Positions 1 through 12,797 are shown, counted from the stretch's first letter. The stretch: DNA of 64,000 bases from Triticum aestivum (GCF_018294505.1 NC_057795.1:521611184-521675183), one strand, 5' to 3'. Made by a program: numbers and translations. Notes: generated by a model from the letters alone, not told the origin.

Positions 1-2299
1 CTAGCCCAGGCTGCTGACCTGGAACCTATCCCCTGATCGAAGAAGCAGAAGAAGAACTCAATGCAAGCAAGCATCGCTCTCATGTCATGATCATCGCATA
101 ACCTGTACCTGCAACTGTTGTTGTAGTAATCTGTGAGCCACGAGGACTCAGCAATCCCATTACCATGGGTATCAAGACTAGCAAAGCTTAATGGGAAAGG
201 AAGGGGTAAAGTGGTGAGGCTGCAGCAGCAGCTAAGCATATATGGTGGCTAACATACGCAAATAAGAGCGAGAAGAGAGCAAGCAGAATGGTCGTGAAGC
301 TAGCAATGATCACGAAGTGATCCTGAACTCCTACTTACGTCAATCATAACCCAAAACCGTGTTCACTTCCCGGACTCCGCCGAAAAGAGACCATCACGGC
401 TACACACTCGGTTGATGCGTTTTAATTCGTATCTGGTGTCAAGTTATCTACAACCGGACATTAACAAATTCCCATCTGCCTATAACCACAGGCACGGCTT
501 TCGAAAGTTTATACCCTGCAGGGGTGTCCCAACTTAGCCCATGATAAGCTCTCGTGATCAACAAAGGATATACCTTCTCCCAGGAAGACCCGATCAGACT
601 CGGAATCCCGGTTTACAAGACATTTCGACAATGGTAAAACAAGACCAGCAAGACCGCCCGCTGTGCCAACAAATCCCAATAGGAGCTGCACATATCTCGT
701 TCTCAGGGCACACCGGATGAGCAAGACGACGGGTTGGCATAGACCATGGTTGCCTAGGGGGCGCCGGACATCGCTCGGTTTGGACCAACACTTAGACAAG
801 CATTGGCCCGGGGGGCTAAAATAAAGATGACCCTCGAGAGGGCGACTCCCAAGGGAAAAGGTAGGTGGTGGTGAGGCAAATGGTAAAACCAATGTTGGGC
901 CTTGCTCGAGGAGTTTTATTCAAAGCGAACTATCAAGGGGGTCCCATAAATCACCCAACCGCGTAAGGAACGCAAAATCCAGGAACATAACACCGGTATG
1001 ACGGAAACTAGGGCGGCAGGAGTGGAACAAAACACCAGGCAAAAGGCCAAGTCTTCCACCCTTTACCAAGTATATAGATGCATTAATAATATAAGAGATA
1101 TTGTGATATCCCAACCCAAATCCTGTCCACCATGGAGAAATCTTCAACTTCACCTGCAACTAGCAACGCTATAAGAGGGCTGAGCAAAAGCGATAACATA
1201 GCCAAACAACGGTTTGCATAGGAAGGGTGTCAAAGGTTAGAGGTTCATGGCAATTGGGAGGCTTGATGAGCAAAAGATAGGTAACGCAGCATAGCGATAA
1301 AATGAAGCAACTAGCATAGCAATGATAGTAGTGAGATTCAGGGTAGCGGTCATCTTGCCTGAAATCCCGCAAGGAAGAAGAACGAGTCCATGAAGAAGAT
1401 GAAGCCATGAAGACGAACCGAGCATAGACAAACGAATCCTCACGATCGCAACGAAACAGGAACTATCGAGAAGAAGCACACAACAAGGTAAACACACCAC
1501 ACATGAACATGACATGATGCACAACAAGCATGATGCATGACAAATCTAGATGAGGCTACTCATGGCAAGGGATGATGCAAACAAGAACAACACATAAAGC
1601 AAGTTTAAATGAGGTCGGGAACAACATATAACAATTCCGGTAAGTCCTCATATGCAAATTTCAAAATTGGTCCAGATCTGAATAAACCTTATGTTCAAGT
1701 TGTTAAACAACAAGTTAAGATGCACCAAGATGATCTACACGAGATTCTAGTCAAGTTACATATAAAGTTCATTTAGTTCGGGGCTACGGCCTAGAAGATA
1801 TGAGCAAAACAAGTTAAACATGGCATTGATGCGAAATGCACCCAAACCTCAAGCAAACCCACCAAAACAAGGATGCAACATGATAATATGAAGCTACATG
1901 CAAATCTAAGCAAGTTTCATATAGATCACACTCAAAACTGCAACTAGGCATATTGCAAGCATCAAAACAACATGCTACAGGACCTCAACAAGAAAACAAA
2001 AGGCATGGGCATGATGTACAGGTAAAGCATAACAAAACATGAACACTGAGCTATCTCCAGAAATCACTAGAACATGCTCAAACACACATGGCAAGATTGC
2101 AAACAATAACAGTTCAGACTTTGCAGAAAATAACATCAGGTAAACAAAGGCATGTAATGATACTACTAAATGCATAGAACAAAAGTCCCTTACTGACCAT
2201 AAGCCAAAAAGGATCAGAAAATAAGATGGCACCCATGTAAACATGGCAAGTTATATTACAGATTCATACATGGCAGGAACAACGATAAGTAGGTATGTT

Positions 2300-3030
2300 T
2301 GCGAGCCTGAAACACTCACCACAGAGCAATACATGGCATGGCAAGGCAACCAACAGTAAGAAGGCATGTTTGTGAAGCTAAGCGTGGCAATAGCAAGTTC
2401 ATAGGGTTCATGGATCACTAACAACAATCAAGGCAACAACTGAACTTAATGTTAACAGGCTAACAACAACATTATTTAGCAAATTTGGAGCAAGATTACA
2501 ACAAGTTACAGAAAGCAATAAATGCAACCTAGGGCATGGATGGATAGAGCATGACATGTATAACAAAACACCCTTAGTGAACATCTCCATATTATGCATA
2601 GAATGACTTGTAGCAGCAGGTTTACATAGCATCACGAAATAACAGATTCAGCCTAGCAAAACAGCAACAACAAGTACACTAAACAAGCTCGATTCACTCA
2701 CCACAAGTCATTGCATGACAAGATAAGCATAGCATCATCAACAAGACATGTTTATGAAACAAACCAAGGCAAGAACAAGTTCATAGCATGTAACGATCAA
2801 CTACAACAACCTTGGCAAAATTGAATATCATGTAAACAATCTGCCAGGAAACATTTTGAAGCAAAAGTAGAGCACGAAAATGACACGCTAGACTACTCCA
2901 TAATTGCAAACAGGGGCATGGATGGATAGAGAACTACCATATGTTCAAAACATCCTTACTGAAGTATCTCAAAATAAGCATGGATCTCTCTGTAGCATCA
3001 TGTTTACATGGCATCAAAATAACAGCAGAA
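2300..3030. repeat. Diverged tandem duplication, about 380 bp unit, inside the L LTR
   Basis: The phrase CACTCACCACA near 2312 recurs near 2695. The phrase GGCATGGATGGATAGAG near 2534 recurs near 2915. Both are offset by about 380 bp, which suggests a head-to-tail duplication that has diverged strongly. Only the first unit is kept in the other LTR, whose 1.4 kb deletion begins just after it. Confidence 0.5.
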
Positions 3031-3988
3031 CATGGACTAAAATCAGCAACATTACGAAGCCTAGTTTGCATGCTTGTGCTAGCTACCACATTGATCACAA
3101 AAATACATGGCAAACACCACTGTAAAGATGGCATGGCATAGATCAAAACACATGTAGACATCAACCTCATAGGATGCACACATCAATCATGGCAAAAATG
3201 ACAAAAGAGCTTGTTCTGTTAACAGACAGCAGACAACATTATGAAGCACTCTTGCAACGATGATTCAGGCATCAAGATGACCTAAAATGAACATGATGCA
3301 ATGGAATGAAATGATGTACTCATTGAGACGAACAATTTGATATATTACACGCACAAAACGGAGCAATATGCTAGGAGATATGGCAGGTCAAACATGGCAT
3401 GAAAATGTTACAGAGAAAAGGACTTAGTGGAATTTACCCAGCGCGAAAACGAGATCCATGTCGCTGGAGGAAGAAGCAGGCCATGGCAGCGACAGTTCTG
3501 GCAACATGGGGGTGAGGGGACGGCTCGATCCGGCGGGGCCCGGCCGGATTCCGACGGAGTTGGCCACCGCGGATCCATTTTTGGCAGAGAGGAGGCTTGG
3601 GGCGGCACGAGCGCGGAGATCGGGGCAGCCATGGTGCTCCTGCGAGATACGAGGGAGAGAGAGAGCTCGTGGGTGAGAGGAAGAACCGAGCAAAGGGAGG
3701 AGGAGGCCGGACGGGGGCGGCGCGACCTGGCGGGGCGGTGGCGAGGCTTACCGGCGGCGGGGCACCGGCGACGGGCGGTCGGCGGCGGGGTCCAGGAGCT
3801 CGGGCTCCACTCGATCCCACTGGATCGGGGGAGCTGCGGGGAGGCGCGCGGTGGATCGGGCTGCTGGGGCGCCCGGGGCCCGGTTTGGCCCGGCTGCGGG
3901 CCGGCCGTGGGCTACGGAGGGCCGCGGTGGAGGAGGGGCTGGGGTGACGTGTCGCCTCCTGGTTGGGCGCGGGAGGCGGCGGTGCTGA
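2571..3988. other. LTR segment present only in the left copy, GC-rich at its right end
   Basis: The flanking sequence AACAAAACA...GGCGGCTTCGG is joined directly in the other LTR (9943/9944) and separated by about 1.42 kb here. The segment contains the second 380-bp repeat unit and a GC-rich block (about 3430-4070). Open frames of 217 and 272 codons across that block overlap on opposite strands, match no family I know and are most likely composition artefacts. Confidence 0.7.
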
Positions 3989-4617
3989 GGTGGCGGCTTC
4001 GGATTGGCCGGACGACGTGGAGGCTGGACATGTCCGGCGCGGATGGACATGTCCGGCGGTGCGAGGAGGAAGAAGACTAGGGTTTCATCCACGAAATTTC
4101 GAGGAGAGGGGCTAATATATAGGTAGAGGGAGCTAGGAGAGTCCAAATGAGGAGCGGTTTTCGGCCACGCGATCGTGATCGAGCGACCGAGAGCATGGAG
4201 GGGAGTTAGATGGGTTTTGGGACACTTTGGAAGGTTGTTGGGCTGTAAAGAGAAAGGTGGGTTTCGGGCTACGCGGTTAACCGTTGGAGTATCAAACGAC
4301 CTCCGAATGACACGAAACTTGACAGGCGGTCTACCGGTGGTATACCAAGGCCGCTTGGCAAGACTCGGGCCATTCTGAGAATGTTTAACACCCGCACATG
4401 AAAACAAGGTCTGAGAGGGGCGATGGGCGCGCGCGAGAGGTCCAGACTCCGAACGGACAACAGAGAAAACCGGGAGAACCTGAACGGATGCAAGTTTTGA
4501 AAAACATGCAGATGAAATGCAGATGATGACATGGCAAGATGCAACACACAAGCAAATGACAGGCAACTACGGCGAATAACTGGCAGACACCTGGCGCATC
4601 GAATCCGGGGCGTTACA

Positions 4618-4629
4618 ACACTCCTCCAC
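4618..4629 (-). other. Polypurine tract of L
   Basis: On the minus strand GTGGAGGAGTGT lies directly before the 3' LTR start TGTAACGCC, the position where plus-strand DNA synthesis is primed. Confidence 0.6.
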
Positions 4630-7041
4630 TAACAAGAGATCTCGTCCCAAGATCCTAGGACCGAGACGAAAGGGAAAAAGGGATGAGGTGAAACAAGAAC
4701 TCAAGATAAGAAGGCAAAGAATCGAGAGCACTCGAGAAGAAGAGAGGAACAACGAGAATGACGAGAATCGAAAGCTCACAGAATCAGATAGACTATGAAA
4801 CCACTCCGGTTAGAACGAGATAAGAAATGAATAAGACTGAAAAGATTTAGGCAGCACTCCGGCTGAAACATGGAGGAATAGAACATGAACTTCACCCAAT
4901 GAGATGGAACTTGACGAGATGAACAACGCAAAGCCTCTGGAAGAATTGAAATAGAAATGAAAAGAACTTAGAAGGAAGGATTGAATGGAGTTGTTGAGAA
5001 AATCAACAACGAAAGAATAAGCTTGTTGTGGACTTATGAATAACCTCTCAAAATTCTAAGGTGATCACCGACCACAAGTGGGAAAGATTAAATAGCTGAG
5101 GAGAACGAAGAAATGCAAAACTCCACTTCAAAAGAATACTGAGAATTAATTGCACTTCAAGATGCGAGAAGAACAGATATTTGAACTCCACCAACAAGAG
5201 TCTTGATGAACACTTGAGAAATGAAGTAAATCGTGACGAACCACCATGAAGAACTCCGGTAACAACAGGATGATGAGATAGAATGAAGGATGAAAGAATA
5301 AGATGAGCCTTGCAATTATTTAGATGGAGGTTCCGACAAAATGACCAAGGAAATTTGAACTCCAAAAAAAAAATATGAAAACACCTAGAACTAGAATTTA
5401 TTCCTCACGAACAAACTCCGAAGGAAAGGATTACTCGCTTGGATGAAATAAGAATAATAATTATTGTATGCTTATCCTTCATCAAATTAAATTGATGACA
5501 AGCAATGGATTTTGCATATTACTTATTCTTGTTGAAAAGGATTGAGAAGTGACATGTCGCAAACTTGAGAAGGTCTTCATGAACCACCGGTAGGATTGAA
5601 AGAACGAATGGATTGAAATGATAATCAAAGAAAAAGAATCTTGAACGAACCACCGTAAGAATTCGAAACTGATTGATGAAAGAGACTGAATCATCGGGAA
5701 GAATTAGAAGAACAAATATGCCTGAGGGGATTTAGATGCAAAAGAACGAAGAGATAATGAGCTGATTAAAGAACACTTGAACGAAGCATCGGGATAAATA
5801 GAGAATGATAACTCGAATGATGGCCTCCAATGAAAAGAGAACAACTCCTGACATACTCCGGATAGGTAAGAAAGAATATCTGACATACTGAAATAATTCG
5901 AGAGGATAATATGAAGCTAGAACCACGAATCTTCGAGAGAACGGGCAAGATTGAGAGGAAAAACTCTTCTTTGATCTTCAAATGATGACAAGAAATACCA
6001 CCAAAATTACTGAGATACTCCGGGAGAATGAAAAGCAGAGAGGTTGAGCCAACAATGAAAATGATTTGAAATCGATCTTGAAAGGCATGTGAATGATGGA
6101 AACCATTCTTACGTCACACTTTGAAAAGAATTTAGAATAACTCCGGAATAATTAGAAGAGTCAGGTAAGATCCTGGAAAAAGACCTGTGGGTTAGGGCCC
6201 ACTGAAGAGAAAAACACCGTTGAAAAGGATTGATGAACAGAAAGATGAAGCACCGGAACAATTGAAATATTTGAATGAGGTGACAACCTCGAATTAATTC
6301 GAACACAGACGAATCTTTGGAGATGTCTAGAGCACTCCGGAAGGATGAACTGGCGAGAGGCGAACGAGCAGGGAAAATACTTGAGCTGAGGAAAAGAATA
6401 TGATCACCCGAAAAACTTGAATTGAAACCATCGGAAAAGAAAAAGAGATGAAGAATGTCCACTGAGACAAGAATTCACCGGTTGAAATGATTGAAGAGGT
6501 TCCACACGAATGAAATTGATGGTAGAAAGAGACTCAAACTCCGGGAAGAAAAAGGGTGGGAGGGCGGGAAAACAAAGGCAACATGGAAGAGGAAATCGAC
6601 TAATATCTTGAAGAGAAAACACCGGTTTGAAATCATTGAGGAAAGGGAGCAAAAACTTCGCACGAGTAAGATGGATACTCCATTACGGACTTCGGTTCCG
6701 AGAAGAAAAGGGGTGGGCGGGTGGAAAAAGAAAACAACTGAGGATTGAACTTGCAAAGATGAAGAGAGTCGAGTCAACTTGACGAGAAATGCACCAGATC
6801 AAAAGAGCTGAGGAACAACGATCCGAAAACCAACTGCGTGATCCTAAAGAAAAATTTGAAGGGGAAGAGGAGTAATTCGAAACACCTACATCAAGATTCC
6901 TTACCAGAGCGACGAAGGGGCTGAGGAGTAAAAAGAATTCCTACTCTCCGATATAACTAGACTCTGAAAACAGTTTTCTTCTAGACTCAACAATGGCCAA
7001 ACTACACGATCAATCAAGGGGGGATCCTAGGGTCGGTCGAG

Positions 7042-7053
7042 GCTCTGATACCA
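7042..7053 (-). other. Primer-binding site of L (tRNA-iMet)
   Basis: The minus strand reads TGGTATCAGAGC three bases after the 5' LTR end. This is the complement of the 3' end of plant initiator tRNA-Met, the most common primer of plant retrotransposons. It fixes the element on the minus strand and 7057 as the inner LTR border. Confidence 0.9.
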
Positions 7054-7056
7054 ACT

Positions 7057-10000
7057 TGTCATGCCCAATATGCGATACTATCCTAAAGAGACTCGACGGT
7101 CCCACCAAGGATAGAACCGCATATTGAAACGCTTTTGCAAGGTGGATATCATTACATCAACATTACATAATAGATGGGGGTACATACAAGAGGCATACAA
7201 TGCCACACGAATACAACATCATCATACATAAGAGCATCATCAGACTACGGATGAAACAAAAACAGAAACTCAACGACATCCACCCTGCTAGCCCAGGCTG
7301 CCGACCTGGAACCTATCCCCTGATCGAAGAAGCAGAAGAAGAACTCAACGCAAGCAAGCATCGCTCTCGCGTCATGATCATCGCACAAGCTGTACCTGCA
7401 ACTGTTGTTGTAGTAATCTGTGAGCCACGAGGACTCAGCAATCCCATTACCATGGGTATCAAGACTAGCAAAGCTTAATGGGAAAGGAAGGGGTAAAGTG
7501 GTGAGGCTGCAGCAGCGGCTAAGCATATATGGTGGCTAACATACGCAAATAAGAGCAAGAAGAGAGCAAGCGGAACGGTCGTGAAGCTAGCAATGATCAA
7601 GAAGTGATCCTGAACTCCTACTTACGTCAATCATAACCCAAAACCGTGTTCACTTCCCGGACTCCACCGAAAATAGACCATCACGGCTACACACTCGGTT
7701 GATGCGTTTTAATTCGTATCTGGTGTCAAGTTATCTATAACCGGACATTAACAAATTCCCATCTGCCTATAACCGCAGGCACGACTTTCGAAAGTTTATA
7801 CCCTGCAGGGGTGTCCCAACTTAGCCCATGATAAGCTCTTGCGATCAACGAAGGATATACCTTCTCCCAGGAAGACTCGATCAGACTCGGAATCCCGGTT
7901 TACAAGACATTTTGACAATGGTAAAACAAGACCAGCAAGACCGCCCGCTGTGCCGACAAATCCCGATAGGAGCTGCACATATCTCGTTCTCGGGGCGCAC
8001 CAGATGAGCAAGACGACGGGTTGGCATAGACCCTGGTTGCCAAGGGGACGCCGGACATCGCTCGGTTTGGACCAACACTTAGACAAGCATTGGCTCGGGG
8101 GGGGGCTAAAATAAAGATGACCCTCGAGAGGGCGACTCCCAAGGGAAAAGGTAGGTGGTGGTGAGGCAAATGGTAAAACCAATGTTGGGCCTTGCTGGAG
8201 GAGTTTTATTCAAAGCGAACTGTCAAGGGGGTCCCATAAATCACCCAACCGCGTAAGGAACACAAAATCCAGGAACATAACACCGGTATGACGGAAACTA
8301 GGGCGGCAAGAGTGGAACAAAACACCAGGCAAAAGGCCAAGTCTTCCACCCTTTACCAAGTATATAGATGCATTAATAATATAAGAGATATTGTGATATC
8401 CCAACCAAAATCCTGTCCACCATGGAGAAATCTTCAACTTCACCTGCAACTAGCAACGCTATAAGAGGGCTGAGCAAAAGCGGTAACATAGCCAAACAAC
8501 GGTTTGCATAGGAAGGGTGTCAAAGGTTAGAGGTTCATGGCAATTGGGAGGCTTGATGAGCAAAAGATAGGTAACGCAACATAGCGATAGAACGAAGCAA
8601 CTAGCATAGCAATGATAGTAGTGAGATCCAGGGTAGCGGTCATCTTGCCTGAAATCCCGCAAGGAAGAAGAACGAGTCCATGAGCATAGACGAACGAATC
8701 CTCACGATCGCAACGAAACAGGAACTATCGAGAAGAAGCACACAACAAGGTAAACACACCACACATGAACATGACATGATGCACAACAAGCATGATGCAT
8801 GACAAATCTAGATGAGGCTACTCATGGCAAGGGATGATGCAAACAAGAACAACACATAAAGCAAGTTTAAATGAGGCCGGGAACAACATATAACAATTCC
8901 GATAAGTCCTCATATGCAAATTTCGAAATTGGTCCAGATCTGAATAAACCTTATGTTCAAGTTGTTAAACAGCAAGTTAAGATGCAACAAGATGATCTAC
9001 ACGAGATTCTAGTCAAGTTACATATAAAGTTCATTTAGTTCGGGGCTACGGCCTAGAAGATATGAGCAAAACAAGTTAAACATGGCATTGATGCGAAATG
9101 CACCCAAACATCAAGCAAACCCACCAAAACAAGGATGCAACATGATAATCTGAAGCTACATGCAAATCTAAGCAAGTTTCATATAGAGCACACTCAAAAC
9201 GGAGCAACGGTTCAACACACACACACACACTATACAAGTTATAGCAACAATCTGTCCAAAACAGCAACTAGGCATATTGCAAGCATCAAAACAACATGCT
9301 ACAGGACCTCAACAAGAAAACAAAAGGCATGGGCATGATGTACAGGTAAAGCATAACAAAACATGAACACTGAGCTATCTCCAGAAATCAATAGAACATG
9401 CTCAAACACACATGGCAAGATTGCAAACAATAACAGTTCAGACTTTGCAGAAAATAACATCAGGTTGCAATGTTTAGAGCTATCAAACAACATGTTACTG
9501 GAACTTATCATGGCAAACCAAGGCATGGAATGATACTACTAAATGCATAGAACAAAAGTCCCTTACTGACCATAAACCAAAAAGGATCAGAAAATAAGAT
9601 GGCACCCATGTAAACATGGCAAGTTATATTACAGATTCATACATGGCAGGAACAACGATAAGTAGGTATGTTTGCGAGCTTGAAACACTCACCACAGAGC
9701 AATACATGGCATGGCAAGGCAACCAACAGTAAGAAGGCATGTTTGTGAAGCTAAGCATGGCAATAGCAAGTTCATAGGGTGCATGGATCACTAACAACAA
9801 TCAAGGCAACAACTGAACTTAATGTTAACAGGCTGATAACAACATTATTTAGCAAATTTGGAGCAAGATTACAACAAGTTACAGAAAGCTATAAATGCAA
9901 CCAGGGGCATGGATGGATAGAGCATGACATGTATAACAAAACAGGAGGCGGCTTCGGATTGGCGGACGGTGTGGAGGCTGGACATGTCCGGCGCGGATGG

Positions 10001-10572
10001 ACATGTCCGGCGGTGCGAGGAGGAAGAAGACTAGGGTTTCATCCACGAAATTTCGAGGAGAGGGGCTAATATATAGGTAGAGGGAGCTAGGAGAGTCCAA
10101 ATGAGGAGCGGTTTTCGACCATGCGATCGTGATCGAGCGACCGAGAGCATGGAGGGGAGTTAGATGGGTTTTGGGCCACTTTGGAAGGTTGTTGGGCTGC
10201 AAAGAGAAAGGGGGGTTTCGGGCTATGCGGTTAACCGTTGGAGTATCAAACGACCTCCAAGTGACACAAAACTTGACAGGCGGTCTACCGGTGGTATACC
10301 AAGGACGCTTGGCAAGACTCGGGCCATTCCGAGAATGTTTATCACCGGCACATGAAAACAAGGTCTGAGAGGGGCGATGGGCGCGCGCGAGAGGTCCGGA
10401 CTCCGAATGGACAACGGAGAGAACCGGGAGAACCTGAACGGATGCAAGTTTTGAAAAACATGCAGATGAAATGCAGATGATGACATGGCAAGATGCAACA
10501 CACAAGCAAATGACAAGGCAACTACGGCGAATAACTGGCAGAAACCTGGCGCATCGAATCCGGGGCGTTACA
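7057..10572 (-). repeat. 5' LTR of L (complete, 3516 bp)
   Basis: On the plus strand it runs from TGTCATGCCC to CGGGGCGTTACA, so on the minus strand from TGTAACGCCCC to GGGCATGACA. It is shorter than the sister LTR because of the missing 1.42 kb at 9943/9944. It contains an (AC)8 run at 9215-9230. Several Met-initiated frames (for example 7796-8182 on the minus strand) are matched in the sister LTR only because the two copies were once identical. Confidence 0.88.
10068..10076 (-). promoter_or_regulatory. TATA-like box in the 5' LTR of L
   Basis: The minus strand reads TATATATTA followed by GCCCCTCTCC. The same box is at 4113-4121 in the other LTR. It lies about 500 bp inside the LTR start, a plausible core promoter for the element. 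Confidence 0.5.
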
Positions 10573-10573
10573 G

Positions 10574-11249
10574 TGGCCCCCGTCAGCTTCGCGGCCTTTG
10601 CGTTCCCCGGCTTCAAATCGGCGGCCATCTTCTCCAGCACCAACTTCGCCCGATCATCGGTGAGATTGGTGTGAGCCCACCCTTCGTTAAGCTGGGGCAT
10701 CACTGTTGGCAGCACCAACCGTGGGTGGACACACTTGGCGTCCATCATGACCCACTTGATCTGGAAGTTGTCGGCTCTCTTCCCAGCCTTTGAGATTGCG
10801 TTGGCCTTGCCATACGCGACGAAATTGGCACATGCCGAGGCATGCTCATCGTTGGTCCGGAGGAGGAAGAAGTGGCGCAGCAGAGCCATGAATGGCATCA
10901 ACCCAACATGCGCCTCACATTAATAGGCAAAAATTGACAAGAGAAGGACGGAGTTGGGATGGAGATGAAGGGCCGGCAACCTGTAATGGCGGAGGATGGC
11001 GTAGAAGAAGTCGGAGAAGGGAGGTACCAGGCCAGCGACAAGGGTGTTCACGAAGAAGGGGTAGAAAGAGCTCCCCCGAGCCTCCAGCACGGCGGAGCCA
11101 GCCCGTAGTACGGTCTCCCTCCTTTAATTGTTCTCATCCACCGTCAGCAGGCGTGTGGCAGTGAGACTCTTCTCTGACTCAGTGGGCGCATCCAGAGTCG
11201 GCGCGTACTAGGCCGGCGGCGCGTCAATCTTGGCCTTGCGGAGCGCCAT
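10574..11249 (-). pseudogene. Antisense gene of H1, Transposase_28-like (putative gypsy type transposon domain)
   Basis: A single frame runs from an ATG at 11249 down to the L insertion at 10573, about 225 codons. It contains phrases such as LHPNSVLLLSIFAY, GKANAISKAGKRADNF and KWVMMDAKCVHPRLVLPT. From memory these are typical of the grass proteins annotated 'transposase (putative) gypsy type domain' (Pfam Transposase_28). The frame has three in-frame stops: TAG at codon 14 (11208-11210) and two TAA further on, with no frameshift, so decay is by point mutation. L removes the 3' end. The gene is antisense to H1 and lies just before its 3' LTR, as the equivalent genes do in A, B and R. The protein's role is unknown; the Pfam name does not prove transposase activity. 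Confidence 0.75.
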
Positions 11250-11416
11250 CGCTTGTCGGAGGGGAGAAGGTCGAAGCGGATCTGGAGATTTCAGAGGCAA
11301 AGGGCAAGGAAGGGGATCTGGAGCAAGACGAAGGAAAGCAATGAAGGCAAGCCTTACCCGCACCAGCCTTTTTGTCAGTCGGCAGTTACCGAGGCAGCTG
11401 GGGAAACGGAGACGCC
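11250..11416 (-). other. Upstream region of the H1 antisense gene
   Basis: Contains the leader of the antisense gene. On the minus strand TTTCCTTCGTCTTGCTCC is nearly the same as TTTCCTTCGGCTTGCTCC before the unrelated B3-type gene of H2 (about 25559-25576). CTGCCTCGG near 11390-11400 is also shared with H2. No clear TATA box remains. Confidence 0.5.
11412..11416. repeat. Left target-site duplication of S (ACGCC)
   Basis: ACGCC here and ATGCC at 20952-20956 flank S. The single difference is C/T at a CpG, the expected result of methylated-cytosine deamination. The undisturbed H2 copy reads TCGCC at the matching site. Confidence 0.75.
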
Positions 11417-12797
11417 TGATAACCCACAAGTATAGGGGATCGCAATAGTTTTCGAGGGTAGAGTATTCAACCCAAATTTGTTGATTCGACACAAGGGGAG
11501 CCAAAGAATATTCTCAAGTATTAGCAGCTGAGTTGTCAATTCAACCACACTTGGAAACTTAGTATCTGCAGCAAGGTGTTTAGTAGCAAAGTAATATGAT
11601 AGTGGTGGTAACGGTAACAAAAGTAAAGACAGTGAAAGTAATGTTTTTGTTATTTTGTAGTGATTGTAGCAGTAGTAACGGAAAAGTAAATAAGCGTAAA
11701 CCAGTATATGGAAAACTCGTAGGCACCGGATAATTGATGGATAATTATGCCGGATGTGGTTCATCATGTAACAGTCATAACATAGGGTGACACAGAACTA
11801 GATCCACTTCATCAATGTAATGTAGGCATGTATTCCGAACATAGTGATACGTGCTTATGGAAAAGAACTTGCATGACATCTTTTGTCCTACCCTCCCGTG
11901 GCAGCGGGGTCCTATTGGAAACTAAGGGATATTAAGGCCTCCTTTTAATAGAGAACCGGAACAAAGCATTAGCACATAGTGAATACATGAACTCCTCAAA
12001 CTATGGTCATCACCGGGAGTGGTCCCGATTATAGTAGTAGACTTGCAAGATAGGATCAAGAACACACATATATTCATGAAAACATAATAGGTTTAGATCT
12101 GAAATCATGGCACTCGGGCCCTAGTGACAAGCATTAAGCATAGGAAAGTCATAGCAACATCAATCTCAGAACATAGTGGATACTAGGGATCAAACCCTAA
12201 CAAAACTAACTCGATTATATGATAAATCTCATCCAACCCATCACCGTCCAGCAAGCCTACGATGGAATTACTCACGCACGACGGTGAGCATCATGAAATT
12301 GGTGATGGAGGATGGTTGATGATTACGACAGCGACGAACCCCCCTCTCCGGAGCCCCAAACGGACTCCCGCTCAGCCCTCCCAAGAGACATTAGGGCTTG
12401 GCGGTGGCTCCGTATTGTAAAACGCGATGATTTTTTCTCTCTGATTTTTTTCTCCCCGAAAGCCAATATATGGAGTTGGAGTTGGCGTGGAGGGCATCCA
12501 GGGGGCCCACGAGGTAGGGGGCGCGCCCAGGGGGGAGGGGCGCGCCCCCACCCTCGTGGACAGGGTGTGGCCCCCCTGGTCTTCATCTTTGGCGAGGATT
12601 TTTTATTATTTATTATAAGATATTCCGTGGAGTTTCAGGTCATTCCGAGAACTTTTGTTTTCTGCACATAAAACACCATCATTGCAATTCTACTGAAAAC
12701 AGCGTCAGTCCGGGTTAGTTCCATTCAAATCATACAAGTTAGAGTCGAAAACAAGGGCAAAAGTGTTTGGAAAAGTAGATACGACGGAGACGTATCA
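11417..12797 (-). repeat. 3' LTR of S (1381 bp)
   Basis: On the plus strand it runs from TGATAACCCACAAG to GACGGAGACGTATCA and aligns along its length with 19530-20951. The main difference is a 41-bp gap near 12033, where the sister has extra sequence around TCACTTCGGGGTTGCC. The open frame 12312-12671 is an LTR shadow, repeated at 20464. Confidence 0.9.
12507..12559. repeat. GC-rich hairpin in the S 3' LTR
   Basis: Arms of about 23 nt (12507-12529 and 12537-12559), CCACGAGG...GGGCGCGCCC and its near-perfect reverse complement, enclose a short purine loop. The same structure is in the other LTR at 20660-20713, with similar ones at 16252-16306 and in M at 40633-40688. Confidence 0.7.

Larger units (their letters stand above)
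1..4617 (-). repeat. 3' LTR of L (incomplete)
   Basis: Position 1 aligns with 7288 of the other LTR, so about 231 bp of this copy lie left of the window. Most of the sequence aligns closely with 7288-10572. It carries about 1.4 kb (2571-3988) missing from the other copy, and lacks about 60 bp around 1937 that includes the (AC)n run of the other copy. A second local difference lies near 1390-1420 (29 bp extra here). Several indels between copies of one LTR mean an old insertion. Confidence 0.85.
4618..7056 (-). other. Non-coding interior of L
   Basis: No gag, protease, RT, RNase H or integrase motif is visible in any frame. Minus-strand open frames are short and rich in Ser, Phe and Leu, as expected from pyrimidine-rich DNA. 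The plus strand is strongly purine-rich (GAA-type) throughout. A short motif, ACTCCGG or CACCGG, recurs irregularly, for example near 4803, 4857, 5250, 5850, 6018, 6138, 6333, 6476, 6539 and 6616. This looks like a degenerate repeat interior, perhaps serving as packaging or spacer sequence; its function is unknown. Confidence 0.65.
1..10572 (-). mobile_element. Element L: LARD-like LTR retrotransposon, left end outside the window
   Basis: A minus-strand LTR retrotransposon made of two very long LTRs (1-4617 incomplete, and 7057-10572) around a 2.4 kb interior (4618-7056) with no gag or pol. The LTRs end in TG...CA (TGTAACGCCCC at the right end on the minus strand). A tRNA-iMet primer-binding site and a purine tract sit at the expected inner borders. 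Large LTRs with a non-coding interior fit the LARD (large retrotransposon derivative) class, which depends on enzymes from other elements. It is inserted in the antisense gene of element H1 at 10572/10573. The right-hand TSD would be GTGGC at 10573-10577; the left copy lies outside the window and cannot be checked. Confidence 0.85.

Noticed and set aside
509..892. 127-codon frame matched at 7796-8182, which could look like a conserved gene
   Set aside because: The match is explained by the two LTRs being copies of one sequence; no codon-level conservation can be inferred.
3427..4566. 217-codon plus-strand and 272-codon minus-strand frames
   Set aside because: They overlap on opposite strands in a GC-rich part of an LTR, are absent from most of the sister LTR and show no known domain.
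9879..10901. 340-codon minus-strand frame
   Set aside because: A chimera: only the first third is the antisense gene of H1; the rest reads into the LTR of L across the insertion junction.
12312..12671. 119-codon plus-strand frame, repeated at 20464
   Set aside because: Lies inside the S LTRs, antisense to the element, spanning the hairpin; no domain.
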